Source: Corynebacterium sp. p3-SID1241 (GTDB lineage: Bacteria > Actinomycetota > Actinomycetes > Mycobacteriales > Mycobacteriaceae). Taken from it: DNA of 64,000 bases. The position numbers and the translations under genes are program-made. Below, in pieces: positions 17,326-27,215 of the stretch (positions are counted from its first letter, which is position 1; each line of letters opens with the position of its first letter). The stretch spans positions 1 to 64,000 of the forward strand of contig JALXWS010000011.1 in assembly GCA_025144025.1 (NCBI GenBank), in the 5' to 3' direction. The notes under the pieces were generated by a model. The model worked only from the letters and a program-made list of their open reading frames with translations. It searched no databases and had not been told where the DNA came from.

Positions 17326-18591
17326 ATGCGCATCGCAATGATCTCTATGCATACGTCCCCCATCGAGCAACCTGGCTCGGGGGATGCGGGCGGAATGAAC
17401 GTCTACGTCCTCAATATCGCCCGCCAACTAGCCCGCCGGGGAATCGAGGTAGACGTCTATACGCGCGCCACCCGGCCGAGCCAGGGCGAAATCATTGCGG
17501 TCGAGCCCGGCCTGCGCGTTATCAATATTGTCGCGGGCCCATATGAGGGCCTGGACAAGGAGGACCTGCCCACCCAGCTAGCCGCCTTCGCCGGCGGCAT
17601 GGTGCAATTTGCCAAATGGCAGGGCAAGAAATATGAGCTTATTCACTCCCACTACTGGCTTTCTGGCCAGGTGGGCTGGCTGCTACGGGATCTCTGGGGT
17701 ATCCCGCTTATTCACACAGCGCATACCCTAGCCGCAGTGAAAAACGCCTCGCGGACGGCGGATGACACCTTGGAATCCGAAGCCCGCCGCATCTGCGAAC
17801 AGCAATTGGTGGATAACGCGGACTTGCTGGTGGTCAATACCGAGCAAGAAGCCCGCGACTTGGCCGAACACTATGATGCCGAGCGAGACATCATTCGCGT
17901 GGTCTCGCCCGGCGCCGACGTAGAGCTTTTTACCCCTGGCACGGACCGCAATACCGAGCGCTCCCGCCGCGAGTTGGGCATTCCGCTGCACACCAAGGTG
18001 GTGGCCTTTGTTGGGCGCTTACAAAAATTCAAAGGCCCGGAGGTCCTCATCCGCGCCACGGCCGAGCTCTTCCGCCGCGAGCCGACCCGCAACCTGCGGG
18101 TGGTTATCTGCGGTGGCCCGTCGGGGGCCAATACAGCGCCGGAGGCATATAGGGAGTTGGCGCGTGAGTTGGGCGTCGATAAGCGGGTGCGCTTTTTGGG
18201 TGCCCGCCCGCCGGAGGAACTGGTGGGGGTCTACCGCGCGGCTGATATTGTGGCGGTGCCCAGCTATAACGAGTCCTTCGGCCTGGTGTCTCTGGAGGCC
18301 CAAGCCTCTGGCACGCCGGTGGTTGCTGCCGCCGTCGGTGGGCTACCCATTGCCGTGGCTGACGGGGAAACTGGCCTGCTGGTGCACTCGCACGATCCGG
18401 AGGATTGGGCTGATGCCTTGGCCCGCATGCTTGACGACGACCCCATGCGCATCGCCATGGGCGAAGCCGCCGTCGCCCACGCCGCGCGTTTTAGCTGGGC
18501 CAGCTCCGCCGCAGCGCTCGCAGAAATCTATGACGAGGCCAGCCATATCGAGGTTCCAGACTGCCATCAACGGCGGGCAAGTGGAGATTAA
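17326..18591 (+). CDS. mshA: D-inositol-3-phosphate glycosyltransferase (MshA)
   Basis: MshA transfers GlcNAc from UDP-GlcNAc to inositol-3-phosphate, the first step in making mycothiol, the actinobacterial thiol. The 421-residue GT4-fold protein shows the family start [12 protein letters not shown] followed by [12 protein letters not shown], the central [11 protein letters not shown], and the sugar-nucleotide binding [20 protein letters not shown]. It is probably expressed from a leaderless promoter and is followed closely by gpmA. Confidence 0.95.
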   Translation: MRIAMISMHTSPIEQPGSGDAGGMNVYVLNIARQLARRGIEVDVYTRATRPSQGEIIAVEPGLRVINIVAGPYEGLDKEDLPTQLAAFAGGMVQFAKWQGKKYELIHSHYWLSGQVGWLLRDLWGIPLIHTAHTLAAVKNASRTADDTLESEARRICEQQLVDNADLLVVNTEQEARDLAEHYDAERDIIRVVSPGADVELFTPGTDRNTERSRRELGIPLHTKVVAFVGRLQKFKGPEVLIRATAELFRREPTRNLRVVICGGPSGANTAPEAYRELARELGVDKRVRFLGARPPEELVGVYRAADIVAVPSYNESFGLVSLEAQASGTPVVAAAVGGLPIAVADGETGLLVHSHDPEDWADALARMLDDDPMRIAMGEAAVAHAARFSWASSAAALAEIYDEASHIEVPDCHQRRASGD

Positions 18592-18631
18592 ACCTCCTAC
18601 GCCGGGAGCCATTTCGTGGCATGCTGGAAAC

Positions 18632-19378
18632 ATGACTAACGGAAAGCTAATTCTCCTTCGCCATGGCCAATCCAAGTGGAATGAGTCCAACCAGTTCACT
18701 GGCTGGGTCGATGTAGACCTGACCGAAAAGGGTGAGGCGGAAGCCAAGCGCGGCGGCGAGCTGCTCGCGCAGGAAGGCATTCTGCCGGACGTCCTTTATA
18801 CCTCTCTTCTGCGCCGCGCTATCCGCACCGCAAATATCGCGCTCAATGCCGCCGATCGTCACTGGATCCCAGTAGTGCGCGATTGGCGTCTCAACGAGCG
18901 CCACTACGGCGCCCTGCAAGGCCTGAATAAGGCTGAGACCAAGGAAGAGTACGGCGAGGAAAAGTTCATGGCATGGCGCCGCTCCTATGACACGCGTCCG
19001 CCAGAGCTGGCCGATGACTCCGAGTACTCCCAGGCCAATGACCCCCGCTACGCGGACCTGGATAAGGTCCCGCAGACCGAGTGCCTGAAGGACGTTGTCG
19101 CTCGCTTCGTGCCTTACTTCGAGGAGGAAATCCTTCCGCGCGCCAAGAAGGGCGAGACCGTGCTTATCGCCGCGCACGGCAACTCCCTGCGTGCACTGGT
19201 CAAGCACCTAGACAATATCTCCGATGATGATATTGCTGGCCTGAATATCCCGACCGGTATCCCGCTGGTATACGAGATCACGGAGGATGGCTCCGTGGTC
19301 AATCCGGGCGGCACCTACCTGGATCCGGAAGCCGCTGCGGCCGGTGCCGCCGCCGTTGCTGCGCAGGGCGGCAAGTAA
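18632..19378 (+). CDS. gpmA: 2,3-bisphosphoglycerate-dependent phosphoglycerate mutase
   Basis: This glycolytic enzyme interconverts 3- and 2-phosphoglycerate. The 248-residue protein begins with [18 protein letters not shown], containing the phosphohistidine, and the second catalytic histidine lies in [15 protein letters not shown]. Length and motifs match the dPGM family. The start is the ATG at 18632; the upstream open frame overlaps mshA and is not the gene. A short hairpin after the stop separates it from senX3. Confidence 0.95.
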   Translation: MTNGKLILLRHGQSKWNESNQFTGWVDVDLTEKGEAEAKRGGELLAQEGILPDVLYTSLLRRAIRTANIALNAADRHWIPVVRDWRLNERHYGALQGLNKAETKEEYGEEKFMAWRRSYDTRPPELADDSEYSQANDPRYADLDKVPQTECLKDVVARFVPYFEEEILPRAKKGETVLIAAHGNSLRALVKHLDNISDDDIAGLNIPTGIPLVYEITEDGSVVNPGGTYLDPEAAAAGAAAVAAQGGK

Positions 19379-19391
19379 CTTTCTGCGCCTC

Positions 19392-19424
19392 AGTCCCCGG
19401 GGAGTATTCCCTGGGGACTTTGTG
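19392..19424 (+). terminator. Possible terminator after gpmA
   Basis: AGTCCCC (19392-19398) pairs with GGGGACT (19413-19419), and the stem can extend inward through GGGGA/TCCC. Only three T residues follow, so termination may be partial. Confidence 0.5.
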
Positions 19425-19429
19425 ATGGA

Positions 19430-19435
19430 TAGGCT
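19430..19435 (+). promoter_or_regulatory. -10 element of senX3, leaderless arrangement
   Basis: TAGGCT lies 6 nt before the GTG start of senX3 at 19442, and no ribosome-binding site is present. Confidence 0.45.
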
Positions 19436-19441
19436 AGACAC

Positions 19442-20704
19442 GTGGAATTGATTCTTTCCTTTGCCGCCGGCGTGGTGGCCTGCGGGCTGGCTCTGCCTGC
19501 CATCTCTTGGCTGCGGGGCCGCATTGCCAGCTACCGCCAATCCACCGATGCCGAGGCCAACCAGGTCACGACGGTCAGCCAGGTGCTGCACTTGGCCGTG
19601 CAAGGCTCGCCGACGGCCCTGACGGTGCTAGACCGCAGCCAAGAGATCGTCATGTCTAACCCGGCCGCGCACGAGATGTCCTTGGTGCATGACCGCGCCG
19701 TTAACCCGGAGGTATGGGAGACCGCGCAGCATGTCTTCGAGGACAAGGAGACGCGCACCGTCGATATTGCTATTCCTAAGCGCCGCACTGGCCACCGCGT
19801 CACGCAGGTCAAGGCGGTAATTAAGCCGCTGACGCTTAACGACGGCCGCTTTGTCATCATCTACGGCGCCGATGAGAGCGAAAACGTCCGCATGGAGTCC
19901 GCCCGCCGTGATTTTGTGGCCAACGTCTCCCATGAGCTCAAGACGCCCGTGGGCGGCATCGCTTTGCTGGCCGAGGCCCTGCTGCAAGACGCCGGTGACC
20001 AGGAAACCGTGGAGTACTTTGGCAATAAGGTCTACAAGGAAGCCAGCCGCATGGCCGATATGGTCAGCGAACTTATCTCCTTGTCCAAGCTGCAGGGTGC
20101 CGAGGCCCTGCCGGAGATGGAACCGTTGGCTGTAGATGATCTCGTCGATGAAGCCCTCTCACGCAACCACCTTGCCGCCGAGGCCCGTTCCATCGAGCTC
20201 AACCGCGGCGCGTCCGTCGGCGTGCAGGTCAAAGGCGATAGGTCCCTGCTGGTTACCGCCCTGTCCAACCTGGTATCCAACGCGATTAACTACTCGCCGG
20301 AGAAAATGCCGGTATCGGTCTCCCAAAAAGTGGTAGATGGCGGGGTTGTGCTCATCCGCGTCACGGATCGCGGCATCGGCATCGCGCCGGATGATCAGAA
20401 GCGCGTTTTTGAACGCTTCTTCCGCGTAGACCAAGCCCGGTCGCGGCAGACCGGAGGCACTGGCCTAGGATTAGCAATTGTTAAACACGTGGTGGCCAAC
20501 CATGGCGGCAACATCAAACTGTGGTCCCGGCCGGGCACGGGTTCTACATTCACCATTGAGTTGCCCATCTACAGGGAAGAAAAGCCGGCGCAGGAAGCTG
20601 GCATGAAGGATAATGAGAATCAGGAAGCCGTCGATGCGGCGGCGCCTGGGCTCCCGCGTGCAGTAGCACGCGTTGCAGCACATCGAAAGGATAAAGCACA
20701 ATGA
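19442..20704 (+). CDS. senX3: Sensor histidine kinase, SenX3-like
   Basis: A 420-residue two-component sensor. One membrane segment spans residues 1-22, a PAS-like domain follows (about 40-145), then the H-box FVANVSHELKTPVGG with the phosphorylated histidine, and a HATPase domain with NLVSNAINYS, DRGIGIAPDD and GGTGLGLAIVKHV. Gene order after gpmA and an overlapping response regulator match the mycobacterial and corynebacterial SenX3-RegX3 pair, which senses phosphate in mycobacteria; the stimulus here is inferred. The start is GTG, probably on a leaderless mRNA. Confidence 0.9.
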   Translation: MELILSFAAGVVACGLALPAISWLRGRIASYRQSTDAEANQVTTVSQVLHLAVQGSPTALTVLDRSQEIVMSNPAAHEMSLVHDRAVNPEVWETAQHVFEDKETRTVDIAIPKRRTGHRVTQVKAVIKPLTLNDGRFVIIYGADESENVRMESARRDFVANVSHELKTPVGGIALLAEALLQDAGDQETVEYFGNKVYKEASRMADMVSELISLSKLQGAEALPEMEPLAVDDLVDEALSRNHLAAEARSIELNRGASVGVQVKGDRSLLVTALSNLVSNAINYSPEKMPVSVSQKVVDGGVVLIRVTDRGIGIAPDDQKRVFERFFRVDQARSRQTGGTGLGLAIVKHVVANHGGNIKLWSRPGTGSTFTIELPIYREEKPAQEAGMKDNENQEAVDAAAPGLPRAVARVAAHRKDKAQ

Positions 20705-21408
20705 CCACCATCCTCATCGTTGAAGATGAAGAGTCGCTGGCAGATCCGCTGGCATTCCTCCTGCGTAAGGAGGGCTTCGAGCCGATTATCGCGCACGACG
20801 GCCCCACCGCGCTGGAAAGGTTTGCCGCTAACGACATCGATATCGTCCTTCTAGACCTCATGCTGCCCGGCATGTCTGGCACCGAGGTGTGCAAGCAGCT
20901 GCGCTCCACTTCTTCCGTGCCCGTCATCATGGTCACCGCGCGCGATTCCGAGATTGATAAGGTCGTCGGCCTCGAGCTAGGCGCCGATGATTATGTGACC
21001 AAGCCTTATTCCTCCCGCGAGCTCATCGCCCGCATCCGCGCGGTGCTACGCCGCGGCCACGATTCCGGCGCTGGGGCCGATGCCGATGCGTCCGAGGAGG
21101 TGGCCGAGCAGATTCTGGAGGGCGGCCGCGTCAAGATGGATGTGGAACGCCATACCGTAACCGTTGCGGATGAGCCGGTATCCATGCCGCTCAAAGAGTT
21201 CGACCTCTTGGAGTACCTGCTGCGCAACGCCGGGCGCGTGCTCACCCGCGGCCAGCTCATTGACCGCATCTGGGGCGCCGATTATGTTGGCGATACCAAG
21301 ACGCTCGACGTCCACGTCAAGCGCCTGCGCTCCAAGATTGAGGAGCAACCTTCCCGCCCGAAGCACCTCGTTACGGTGCGCGGGCTGGGCTATAAATTCG
21401 AGCTTTAG
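20701..21408 (+). CDS. regX3: Response regulator, RegX3-like
   Basis: A 235-residue OmpR-family DNA-binding response regulator. The receiver domain has the acidic pair EDEE near residue 9, the phospho-acceptor D52 in VLLDLMLPG, and the conserved K102 in VTKPYSS. A winged-helix domain follows (about 140-233) with the recognition region [17 protein letters not shown]. The ATG overlaps the senX3 stop by 4 bp (ATGA), so the pair is translationally coupled. The last 4 bp overlap the convergent Cys-rich gene. Confidence 0.93.
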   Translation: MTTILIVEDEESLADPLAFLLRKEGFEPIIAHDGPTALERFAANDIDIVLLDLMLPGMSGTEVCKQLRSTSSVPVIMVTARDSEIDKVVGLELGADDYVTKPYSSRELIARIRAVLRRGHDSGAGADADASEEVAEQILEGGRVKMDVERHTVTVADEPVSMPLKEFDLLEYLLRNAGRVLTRGQLIDRIWGADYVGDTKTLDVHVKRLRSKIEEQPSRPKHLVTVRGLGYKFEL

Positions 21409-22331
21409 CTTTCCGCCTGCTGGGTTTCTGCCCGCAGGCTGCCGGCTTTTACGCTGGCTGGGTGCTGCGTGAGCTGGACGCCATGTTCGGCCGCCGCCGC
21501 GCGGGCCTTGCAGTGCGCGGCCAAAATTTCATAGGACTCGCGGCCCATGAGCGCTACCAGCTCGTCCTCATGCGATTGCCACATCGGTAGCGGGGTGGCA
21601 TGGCAGGCAGAATCGGCCGAGCAATACCAATCAAAATCCTCGCCGCCATTTCCCCAACCGCGGCGGTCATACTCGCCGATCTGGGTGCGCAAAATCTCCT
21701 GCCCATCTGGGCGTTCCTCATAATCTTCGTACCGGCGCAGCGGCAGCTGCCAGCACACCTCCGGCTTGACCACTGTGAGCTCCTCGCCGGCGTCGACCGC
21801 CCACTGGTGCAGCGCGCAGCCAGTGCCCGTAGCCCAGCCGGCGCGGTTAGCAAAAATGCACGCGCCATCCACAATCGGCGTTTTCAACGCCGGTTCCGGT
21901 TCGCCGTCCTCGCCATCGAGTTCGTCCCACTCCAGCCACGGCTCTAACTCGTCCGTAGCGTCCTGCGCGAGGAACTCATCTACCCCCGCTGGGCGCAGCT
22001 GCCAATATTTGGCGGGCATGCGCGAGACGGCGTCGTAAAGCTGATCGCGGTCTTCCTCATCGGCCATATAGGCGCCATGCACGCAGCAACCCACCTCGGG
22101 CTGGCGCTTATCGATGCCTCGGCACGCCGACGTCCCAAATTGGCAGCTGTAGTGCGATTCCACCCAAGTCAGGTCGATAGAAAAGACGTGGTGCGGATCG
22201 TTCGGGTTGGTAAATTCAAACCACTCCCGCGGGAAATCGGGGGCCTCTTCGCGGCCCGCTCTTATCGACGCCGCCGCGGGCGAGCTCGCGGGAAAACCTA
22301 GATATACCGTGTCAGATTCTGGGCGATTCAC
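21405..22331 (-). CDS. Conserved cysteine-rich protein of unknown function
   Basis: A 308-residue soluble, acidic protein conserved beside senX3-regX3 in corynebacteria, as I recall. It has about ten cysteines in spaced motifs ([45 protein letters not shown]) together with histidines. This pattern resembles the YkgJ/DUF3109-type putative metal- or Fe-S-binding proteins, but I cannot assign it firmly. The start is a GTG at 22331; the divergent ppx start is only 33 bp away, so the two promoters overlap. Confidence 0.6.
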   Translation of the reverse strand: MNRPESDTVYLGFPASSPAAASIRAGREEAPDFPREWFEFTNPNDPHHVFSIDLTWVESHYSCQFGTSACRGIDKRQPEVGCCVHGAYMADEEDRDQLYDAVSRMPAKYWQLRPAGVDEFLAQDATDELEPWLEWDELDGEDGEPEPALKTPIVDGACIFANRAGWATGTGCALHQWAVDAGEELTVVKPEVCWQLPLRRYEDYEERPDGQEILRTQIGEYDRRGWGNGGEDFDWYCSADSACHATPLPMWQSHEDELVALMGRESYEILAAHCKARAAAAEHGVQLTQHPASVKAGSLRAETQQAES

Positions 22332-22352
22332 ACCTAACCACGGTAGACCTAC

Positions 22353-22358
22353 TACGCT
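22353..22358 (+). promoter_or_regulatory. Candidate -10 element of ppx, leaderless arrangement
   Basis: TACGCT lies 6 nt before the GTG start at 22365, without a Shine-Dalgarno in between. Confidence 0.4.
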
Positions 22359-22364
22359 ATTAGT

Positions 22365-23294
22365 GTGCGATTAGGTGTATTAGACGTCGGAAGCAATACC
22401 GTCCACCTCGTTGCGGTCGACGCCGCGACGGGCGGACGGCCCACTCCGATGAGCGATTGGAAGACCCCGCTCCGGCTGGTCGAGCAGCTGGACAAGAAGG
22501 GGAACATCCATGAAAAGGGTGTAAAGAAGCTGGTCAGCGCCGTAAAGGAAGCTAGCGAGCTGGGGGAGAAGCTCGGCTGCGCGGAATTTATCGCCTTCGC
22601 GACCTCGGCGGTGCGCTCCGCTCCCAATTCGGAAGCCGTGCTCGATGAAGTAGAAAAGAAAACCGGCGTACGCCTGCAAATCCTCTCCGGCGTGGAAGAA
22701 GCCCGGCTGACCTTCCTCTCCGCTCGCCGCTGGTACGGCTGGTCTGCCGGCCGCATCACCAACCTAGACATCGGCGGCGGCTCGCTGGAGCTATCCACCG
22801 GTACCGACGAGCACCCTGACCTCGCCTTCTCCCTTGACCTAGGCGCCGGCCGGTTGACACATAATTGGTTCGACACCGACCCACCAGAGAAAAAGAAGGT
22901 CAGCGCGCTGCGCGATTATATAGATGCGGAGCTAGAAGACGTTGCCCAACAGATGAAGGCGATGGGCCCGGCTGGCCTCGCCGTGGGTACCTCCAAAACC
23001 TTCCGCACACTGGCACGCCTGACAGGTGCCGCACCCTCGTCTGCCGGCCCATATGTCAAGCGCACGCTGACCGCGCCGGGTCTGCGGCAGTTAATTTCAT
23101 TCATCTCTCGCATGACTGCAGCAGACAGAGCGGACCTAGAGGGTGTAAGTTCTAACCGATCGCACCAGATCGTTGCCGGCGCTCTGGTGGCCGAGGCATC
23201 CATGCGAGCCTTGGAAATCGAGAAGCTGGAAATCTGCCCGTGGGCGCTGCGTGAGGGCGTCATTTTGCGCCGGACCGACAAGGGATTGGAATAG
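22365..23294 (+). CDS. ppx: Exopolyphosphatase / pppGpp phosphohydrolase (Ppx/GppA family)
   Basis: A 309-residue single-module member of the Ppx/GppA family (acetate-kinase/actin-like fold), predicted to remove terminal phosphate from polyphosphate or pppGpp. The phosphate-binding loops [14 protein letters not shown] (residues 5-18) and [13 protein letters not shown] are intact. Short actinobacterial forms of about 310 residues lack the C-terminal HD-like domain of E. coli Ppx, as here. Its position next to the phosphate-type two-component pair fits a role in phosphate metabolism (inference). Confidence 0.88.
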   Translation: MRLGVLDVGSNTVHLVAVDAATGGRPTPMSDWKTPLRLVEQLDKKGNIHEKGVKKLVSAVKEASELGEKLGCAEFIAFATSAVRSAPNSEAVLDEVEKKTGVRLQILSGVEEARLTFLSARRWYGWSAGRITNLDIGGGSLELSTGTDEHPDLAFSLDLGAGRLTHNWFDTDPPEKKKVSALRDYIDAELEDVAQQMKAMGPAGLAVGTSKTFRTLARLTGAAPSSAGPYVKRTLTAPGLRQLISFISRMTAADRADLEGVSSNRSHQIVAGALVAEASMRALEIEKLEICPWALREGVILRRTDKGLE

Positions 23295-23303
23295 GAAGAG
23301 ATC

Positions 23304-24398
23304 ATGGCTGACAAAAACCAGTTGACCGTGGCGGAGCTGCTGGCTCGCAATAAGAAGGCCCGCGGCGAAAAGGACGGCAAGGACGAGAAGCGTTCACGCC
23401 GCCATCGCCGCAGTCTGGAGGAGGGCGGCATCTCCGTTGCGGAGCTGACCGGCAACCTCAAGAAGGTCAAGGCGGCTCCTGTCGAGGCCAAGCACACCTC
23501 CGTCTCCATCGACGAGGATGCCCCCGTCATCCGCGCTCCCAAGCCCGAGGAGAAGGCCGACTCCGCCTCGGCGAAGAAACCCGCCGCCAAGCCAGCCGAG
23601 AAGGCCGCAGAAAAGGCGGCAGAAAAGCCCGTGGCAAAACCTGCCGACAAGCCAGCGCAACCGGCTGCGGCCAAGGCTGCAGAAAAGCCCGCCGCTAAGG
23701 CGGCGCAGCCAGCTGCGAAGGATGCTGCGAAGAAGAACCAGCCTTCCGCCGATGACACCGCGGTAATCCAGCGCGTGGATAAGAAAAAGGCGGACGAGGC
23801 CGAGGCCGCCGCCGCGCGACCGGCCGCTGGCAAGGCTGCGACTGGCAAGGCTGCGACTGGCAAGGCTGCGACTGGCAAGGCCACGGCTGACAAGCCAGCA
23901 GCTGAAAAACCTGCCGCTGACAAGGCTGCGGCTGAGAAGCCCGCTGCGGAGAAGGAGCGCGCCGAGAAGGGCACCAAGGCCACGGGTGCGGCGGCGGCAG
24001 GCGCTGGAGCCGCCGCAGCTGGCGGAGCCACGGCTGCGGCGGTGCCGGCGTCGAAGAAGGCGGGCGTCGCTAAGAATGCCGAGGAAACCGGCAACCTACC
24101 CAAGGTCGAAGACGACGAAGACTGGGTCGAAGAAGAGCACGAGAAGCTCAACCCAGTATCCATCCTGCTGATGATTGTTGCGGGCATCCTGCTGGCGATT
24201 GTCATCTTCAAGGGCTTTGAAATTCTGTGGGATAGCTTCCCACGCCTCGTCGTTGCCGTCCTGGCGGTGTGCGTGACCGCAATTATGGTCGGCGTGACCC
24301 ACGCGCTGCGCACCGCGCGTGACGGGTTCTCCATGTTCCTAGCCGGCTTTACCGGCCTCATCCTGACTTTTGGTCCGCTGCTTTTGGTCATGCTTTAA
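23304..24398 (+). CDS. Ala/Lys/Pro-rich protein with C-terminal membrane hairpins
   Basis: A 364-residue protein with a basic start rich in K and R (residues 10-45) and a long low-complexity region of Ala, Lys, Glu and Pro (about 75-245) resembling histone-H1-like tails. A Gly/Ala stretch and an acidic EDDEDWVEEEHE follow, and the C-terminus has two or three membrane segments (about 285-305, 312-330 and 342-364). The lysine-rich part would lie in the cytoplasm, where it could bind DNA, RNA or acidic surfaces; that is inference. It starts 9 bp after ppx with GGAAGAG upstream, so it is probably co-transcribed. Confidence 0.7.
   Translation: MADKNQLTVAELLARNKKARGEKDGKDEKRSRRHRRSLEEGGISVAELTGNLKKVKAAPVEAKHTSVSIDEDAPVIRAPKPEEKADSASAKKPAAKPAEKAAEKAAEKPVAKPADKPAQPAAAKAAEKPAAKAAQPAAKDAAKKNQPSADDTAVIQRVDKKKADEAEAAAARPAAGKAATGKAATGKAATGKATADKPAAEKPAADKAAAEKPAAEKERAEKGTKATGAAAAGAGAAAAGGATAAAVPASKKAGVAKNAEETGNLPKVEDDEDWVEEEHEKLNPVSILLMIVAGILLAIVIFKGFEILWDSFPRLVVAVLAVCVTAIMVGVTHALRTARDGFSMFLAGFTGLILTFGPLLLVML
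23827..23880 (+). repeat. 15-bp tandem repeats encoding ATGKA units
   Basis: Three exact copies of CTGGCAAGGCTGCGA lie head to tail from 23827 to 23871 and are followed by a diverged fourth. The unit is in frame, so copy-number change would lengthen or shorten the Ala/Lys-rich tail. Confidence 0.85.
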
Positions 24399-24469
24399 GC
24401 CCCGCTTGCCGATGCCCCGGTTACCCCACGTGGTAGCCGGGGTTACGCATTTTTGGCATGGTGGAGGCT

Positions 24470-25261
24470 ATGACAAAGATTGCAATTTTAGGCGGCGGAC
24501 AGATCGGTGAGGCTTTGACCTCGGGACTTGTGGCATCGGGCTTTGCGGGCTCGGATATCACGGTCACCAATCGCACCGAATCGCGCAGCCAGGAACTCAA
24601 AGAGACTTATGGCGTCAACGTCACCAGCGATAATGCGGCGGCGGTGGACGGCGCGGACTATATCTTCGCCTGCGTGAAGCCTTATGCCATCCTCGACCTG
24701 CTCGAGGGCCTTAAGCCGGCAAAGGACGCCGTGGTAGTTTCCATGGCCGCAGGCCTGACGTTGGAGCAGCTGGAGGGCGCTGCGGGCGAAGGCGTGCCGG
24801 TGGTGCGCGTTATGCCTAATACCCCCATGTTGGTGCGCCGCGGCATGTGCACCTGCGCGGCCGGCGAGCACGTGAGCGATGCCCAGATGGACGGCGTGCG
24901 CGAGCTGCTCGAGGCCGTAGGCGAGGTCGCGGTCATTCCGGAGAAGAATATTGACGCTGCCACCGCGCTGGCGGGTTCCTCCCCGGCTTATTTCTTCCTT
25001 GTGGCAGAGGCGCTTGTCGACGCCGGCGTACAGCTCGGCCTTCCCCGCGACGTCGCAGAGAAGCTCGCCGCCCAGGCGGCGGCCGGCTCCGGTGAGATGC
25101 TGGCTAGCTCCGGGCGTTCGGCCACCCAGCTGCGCGCCGGGGTGACCTCGCCGGGCGGTACCACTGCTGCCGCCGTCCGCGAGCTGGAGGAGTCCGGCCT
25201 GCGCGGTGCGTTCTACCGCGCCGCAGAAGCGTGCGCTGACAAGGCCAAGGAGCTCGGCTAG
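24470..25261 (+). CDS. proC: Pyrroline-5-carboxylate reductase
   Basis: ProC reduces pyrroline-5-carboxylate to proline with NAD(P)H, the last step of proline synthesis. The 263-residue protein has the N-terminal dinucleotide motif ILGGGQIGEAL, VVRVMPNTPMLV in the middle, ALAGSSPAYFF, and the C-terminal signature TSPGGTTAAAVRELEESGLR. The ATG at 24470 is preceded by GGTGGAGG at correct spacing; the in-frame ATG at 24458 is less likely because it contains that site. Confidence 0.94.
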   Translation: MTKIAILGGGQIGEALTSGLVASGFAGSDITVTNRTESRSQELKETYGVNVTSDNAAAVDGADYIFACVKPYAILDLLEGLKPAKDAVVVSMAAGLTLEQLEGAAGEGVPVVRVMPNTPMLVRRGMCTCAAGEHVSDAQMDGVRELLEAVGEVAVIPEKNIDAATALAGSSPAYFFLVAEALVDAGVQLGLPRDVAEKLAAQAAAGSGEMLASSGRSATQLRAGVTSPGGTTAAAVRELEESGLRGAFYRAAEACADKAKELG

Positions 25262-25486
25262 CGGCGTTGGCTGCGACCTCCCCGTGGTGGGGGGTGTACC
25301 CACCCGGGAGCGCTGGGGAGGGTGTTAAGCAGCGCTTTAGGGGTAACCCTAATGAATGCTGTGAAAAAATTTGGCACTTGGGTCGCATTAGTCACATGTT
25401 TCACGATAGGCTAGGGCAAGCACGTGCGTGAAGTCCTGTGGGAGGGGAAGCCTACAGCGCGTAACGAGCTGAAGGGTTAGATATAT
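25262..25486 (+). promoter_or_regulatory. proC-bldC-like intergenic region with promoter
   Basis: This 225-bp gap contains GC-rich inverted segments just after proC that may end its transcript (CCCC/GGGG around 25281-25297). A -10-like TAGGCT at 25408-25413 is followed by an untranslated leader of about 70 nt to the ATG at 25487. Confidence 0.35.
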
Positions 25487-25675
25487 ATGGCAAATGAAGA
25501 AAAGGGAACCTTTCTGACGATCGCGGAGGTCGCCGAGATTATGCGCGTCTCCAAGATGACCGTCTACCGTTTGGTTCACGCAGGCGAAATGCCGGCTGTT
25601 CGCGTCGGACGCTCCTTCCGCGTTCACGAGTCCGCCGTCAACGAGTACCTGGAGGCATCCGTTTACGGAGCCTAG
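25487..25675 (+). CDS. BldC-like MerR-type helix-turn-helix regulator
   Basis: A 62-residue DNA-binding protein that is almost entirely one winged-helix domain of the MerR/excisionase type. The helix-turn-helix is LTIAEVAEIMRVSKMTVYRLV and the wing is AVRVGRSFRVHESAVNEYL. The size and sequence fit the BldC family of Streptomyces developmental regulators that is widespread in Actinobacteria. Despite databases often calling such proteins excisionases, there is no phage context here. A leader of some 70 nt and a strong terminator frame it as a single-gene unit. Confidence 0.85.
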   Translation: MANEEKGTFLTIAEVAEIMRVSKMTVYRLVHAGEMPAVRVGRSFRVHESAVNEYLEASVYGA

Positions 25676-25692
25676 GCAACTCGCGCCGCATA

Positions 25693-25750
25693 GACAGCGC
25701 CCACCTCTGTTGGCCCTCGTGGTCAGCGGTGGTGGGCGCTGTCGTTTCTT
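25693..25750 (+). terminator. Terminator after the BldC-like gene
   Basis: A perfect 13-bp stem (GACAGCGCCCACC at 25693-25705 and GGTGGGCGCTGTC at 25731-25743) is followed by GTTTCTT. Confidence 0.85.
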
Positions 25751-25915
25751 AGGGGCGCTTTTGGTCACGGGCTGGGTGCTGGGTAAGATGGTGTGCATTC
25801 GTGTCGGCTCGCTGATGTGGCCCGCGGTCCGTGAGGCCAAGGCGGCAAGAGTGCACCTTCGCCGTTTTAGCGCTGACAAGTTTGACAGTACGTACTAAAC
25901 GAAAGTGAGGACTCC

Positions 25916-26017
25916 ATGGGTTCCGTTATTAAGAAGCGCCGCAAGCGCATGGCCAAGAAGAAGCACCGCAAGATGCTGCGCCGTACCCGCGTGCAGCGTC
26001 GTAAGCTGGGCAAGTAA
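25916..26017 (+). CDS. 30S ribosomal protein bS22 (AURKAIP1/COX24 family)
   Basis: A 33-residue, extremely basic protein beginning [12 protein letters not shown] and ending [12 protein letters not shown]. This is the small actinobacterial subunit protein described in mycobacterial ribosomes as bS22, located near the decoding centre; half of its residues are Lys or Arg. GAAAGTGAGG precedes the ATG. A promoter-like TAAGAT lies around 25782, and a strong terminator follows, so it is its own transcription unit. Confidence 0.92.
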   Translation: MGSVIKKRRKRMAKKKHRKMLRRTRVQRRKLGK

Positions 26018-26034
26018 ACCCAGCCCGCTTCTTG

Positions 26035-26061
26035 CCCTCCGCCTTAGCGCGGAGGGTTTTT
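26035..26061 (+). terminator. Terminator after bS22
   Basis: CCCTCCGC (26035-26042) pairs with GCGGAGGG (26049-26056), followed by TTTTT. Confidence 0.9.
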
Positions 26062-26089
26062 GCATGCTTGGCGGCACCGCACGCGCCCG

Positions 26090-27127
26090 CTACTTCCGGT
26101 AGTAGCGCCAGCCGCCATAGGAAAAGGCGGCGGTGGCCAGCGCCGGCAGGCCATAGGTGCGGATGGCGCGGCGCACGGAGCGGTAGTCCCGCACCAGCCA
26201 GCCGTGGTCGCCGGCGATATCGCGCAGCTTGCGGTCCGGGTTAATGGCTACGGCGGTGCCGACCATGGACAGCATGGGCACGTCATTGGCGGAATCCGAA
26301 TAGGCGGTGCAGCGTGAAAGATCCAAGCCTTCGATGGTCGCGAGCGCGGCCACGGCGTGCTTTTTGCCGGGGCCGTGCAGGATATCGCCGACCAGCCGGC
26401 CGGTGAACTTGCCATCTTTGACTTCCGCGACGGTGCCAAGCGCGCCCGTGAATCCGAAGCGCTGCGCAAGCACCTGCGCCAGCTGGACCGGGGTGGCCGT
26501 TACCAGCCACACCTGCTGACCGGCGGCTAGGTGCATCTCCGCTAGCTGCGTAGTGCCGGGGTAGGCGCGGCGGGCGAGCGAGGCGTCCACGATCTCCTCG
26601 CATAGCTCCACCAGCTCGTCGACGCTGCGGCCCTTGACAAACTCCAATGCCTGCGCACGGCCGGCGGCCACGTCCTTGGCATTCTCGCTGCCGGAGACGC
26701 GGAATTTGAGCTGCTTCCACGCAATCGGCAGGATTTCGGAAAGACGGAAGTAGCGCTTGCGTGCCAGCCCGAAGGCGAACTCTACGAGGGAAGAACCTTG
26801 GATGAGGGTGTTGTCGACGTCGAAAAACGCCGCCGCGCCCACATCCACCGGCACGTCCGGATCCTGGGCCGTGATGCGCTGCGCGCCGGCCGCATCATAG
26901 GAGCCGGTTACCGAATCCACGCCGGAGGCGAAATCTTCCAACTCCAGCCCAAATTCCTCCAACGCCGCAGTAGCCGCGGCCTCGCCCGCGGTGCGCTGGG
27001 ATTCCTCATCCAGCGGGGCGAGCGCCTGGTTTTCTAAAAAATTACGCAGATTGCCGCGCGAGGCGGTCCAATTGGCCAAGAATTCACGGGGAGATTCGGG
27101 GAAGCCTGGGGGAGTGGTAGCGGACAC
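26090..27127 (-). CDS. HAD-IB family phosphatase (SerB-like)
   Basis: A 345-residue haloacid-dehalogenase-type hydrolase. The nucleophile motif [17 protein letters not shown] is near residue 82, motif II ([11 protein letters not shown]) is in the middle, and motif III is [11 protein letters not shown] helical cap lies between the first two. The family includes phosphoserine and lipid phosphatases in Actinobacteria, and the substrate here is unknown. The start is uncertain: I use the GTG at 27127 ([10 protein letters not shown]), with a TTG at 27151 as the alternative. A single hydrophobic segment near the C-terminus could be a weak anchor. Confidence 0.82.
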   Translation of the reverse strand: MSATTPPGFPESPREFLANWTASRGNLRNFLENQALAPLDEESQRTAGEAAATAALEEFGLELEDFASGVDSVTGSYDAAGAQRITAQDPDVPVDVGAAAFFDVDNTLIQGSSLVEFAFGLARKRYFRLSEILPIAWKQLKFRVSGSENAKDVAAGRAQALEFVKGRSVDELVELCEEIVDASLARRAYPGTTQLAEMHLAAGQQVWLVTATPVQLAQVLAQRFGFTGALGTVAEVKDGKFTGRLVGDILHGPGKKHAVAALATIEGLDLSRCTAYSDSANDVPMLSMVGTAVAINPDRKLRDIAGDHGWLVRDYRSVRRAIRTYGLPALATAAFSYGGWRYYRK

Positions 27128-27215
27128 GAGTGAGACAAACAGCTTTCGCAAACGCGGGGTGGACTAACGTGTCCATAGTAATGGTTTCGACCGCCGTCCA
27201 CCTTGTGAGGAGAAT

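Noticed and set aside
22916..24391. 491-codon open frame antisense to ppx and the Ala/Lys-rich gene
   Set aside because: Its Ala/Ser/Pro/Phe repeats are the reverse complement of the Ala/Lys repeats; the sense gene has a ribosome-binding site and membrane helices.
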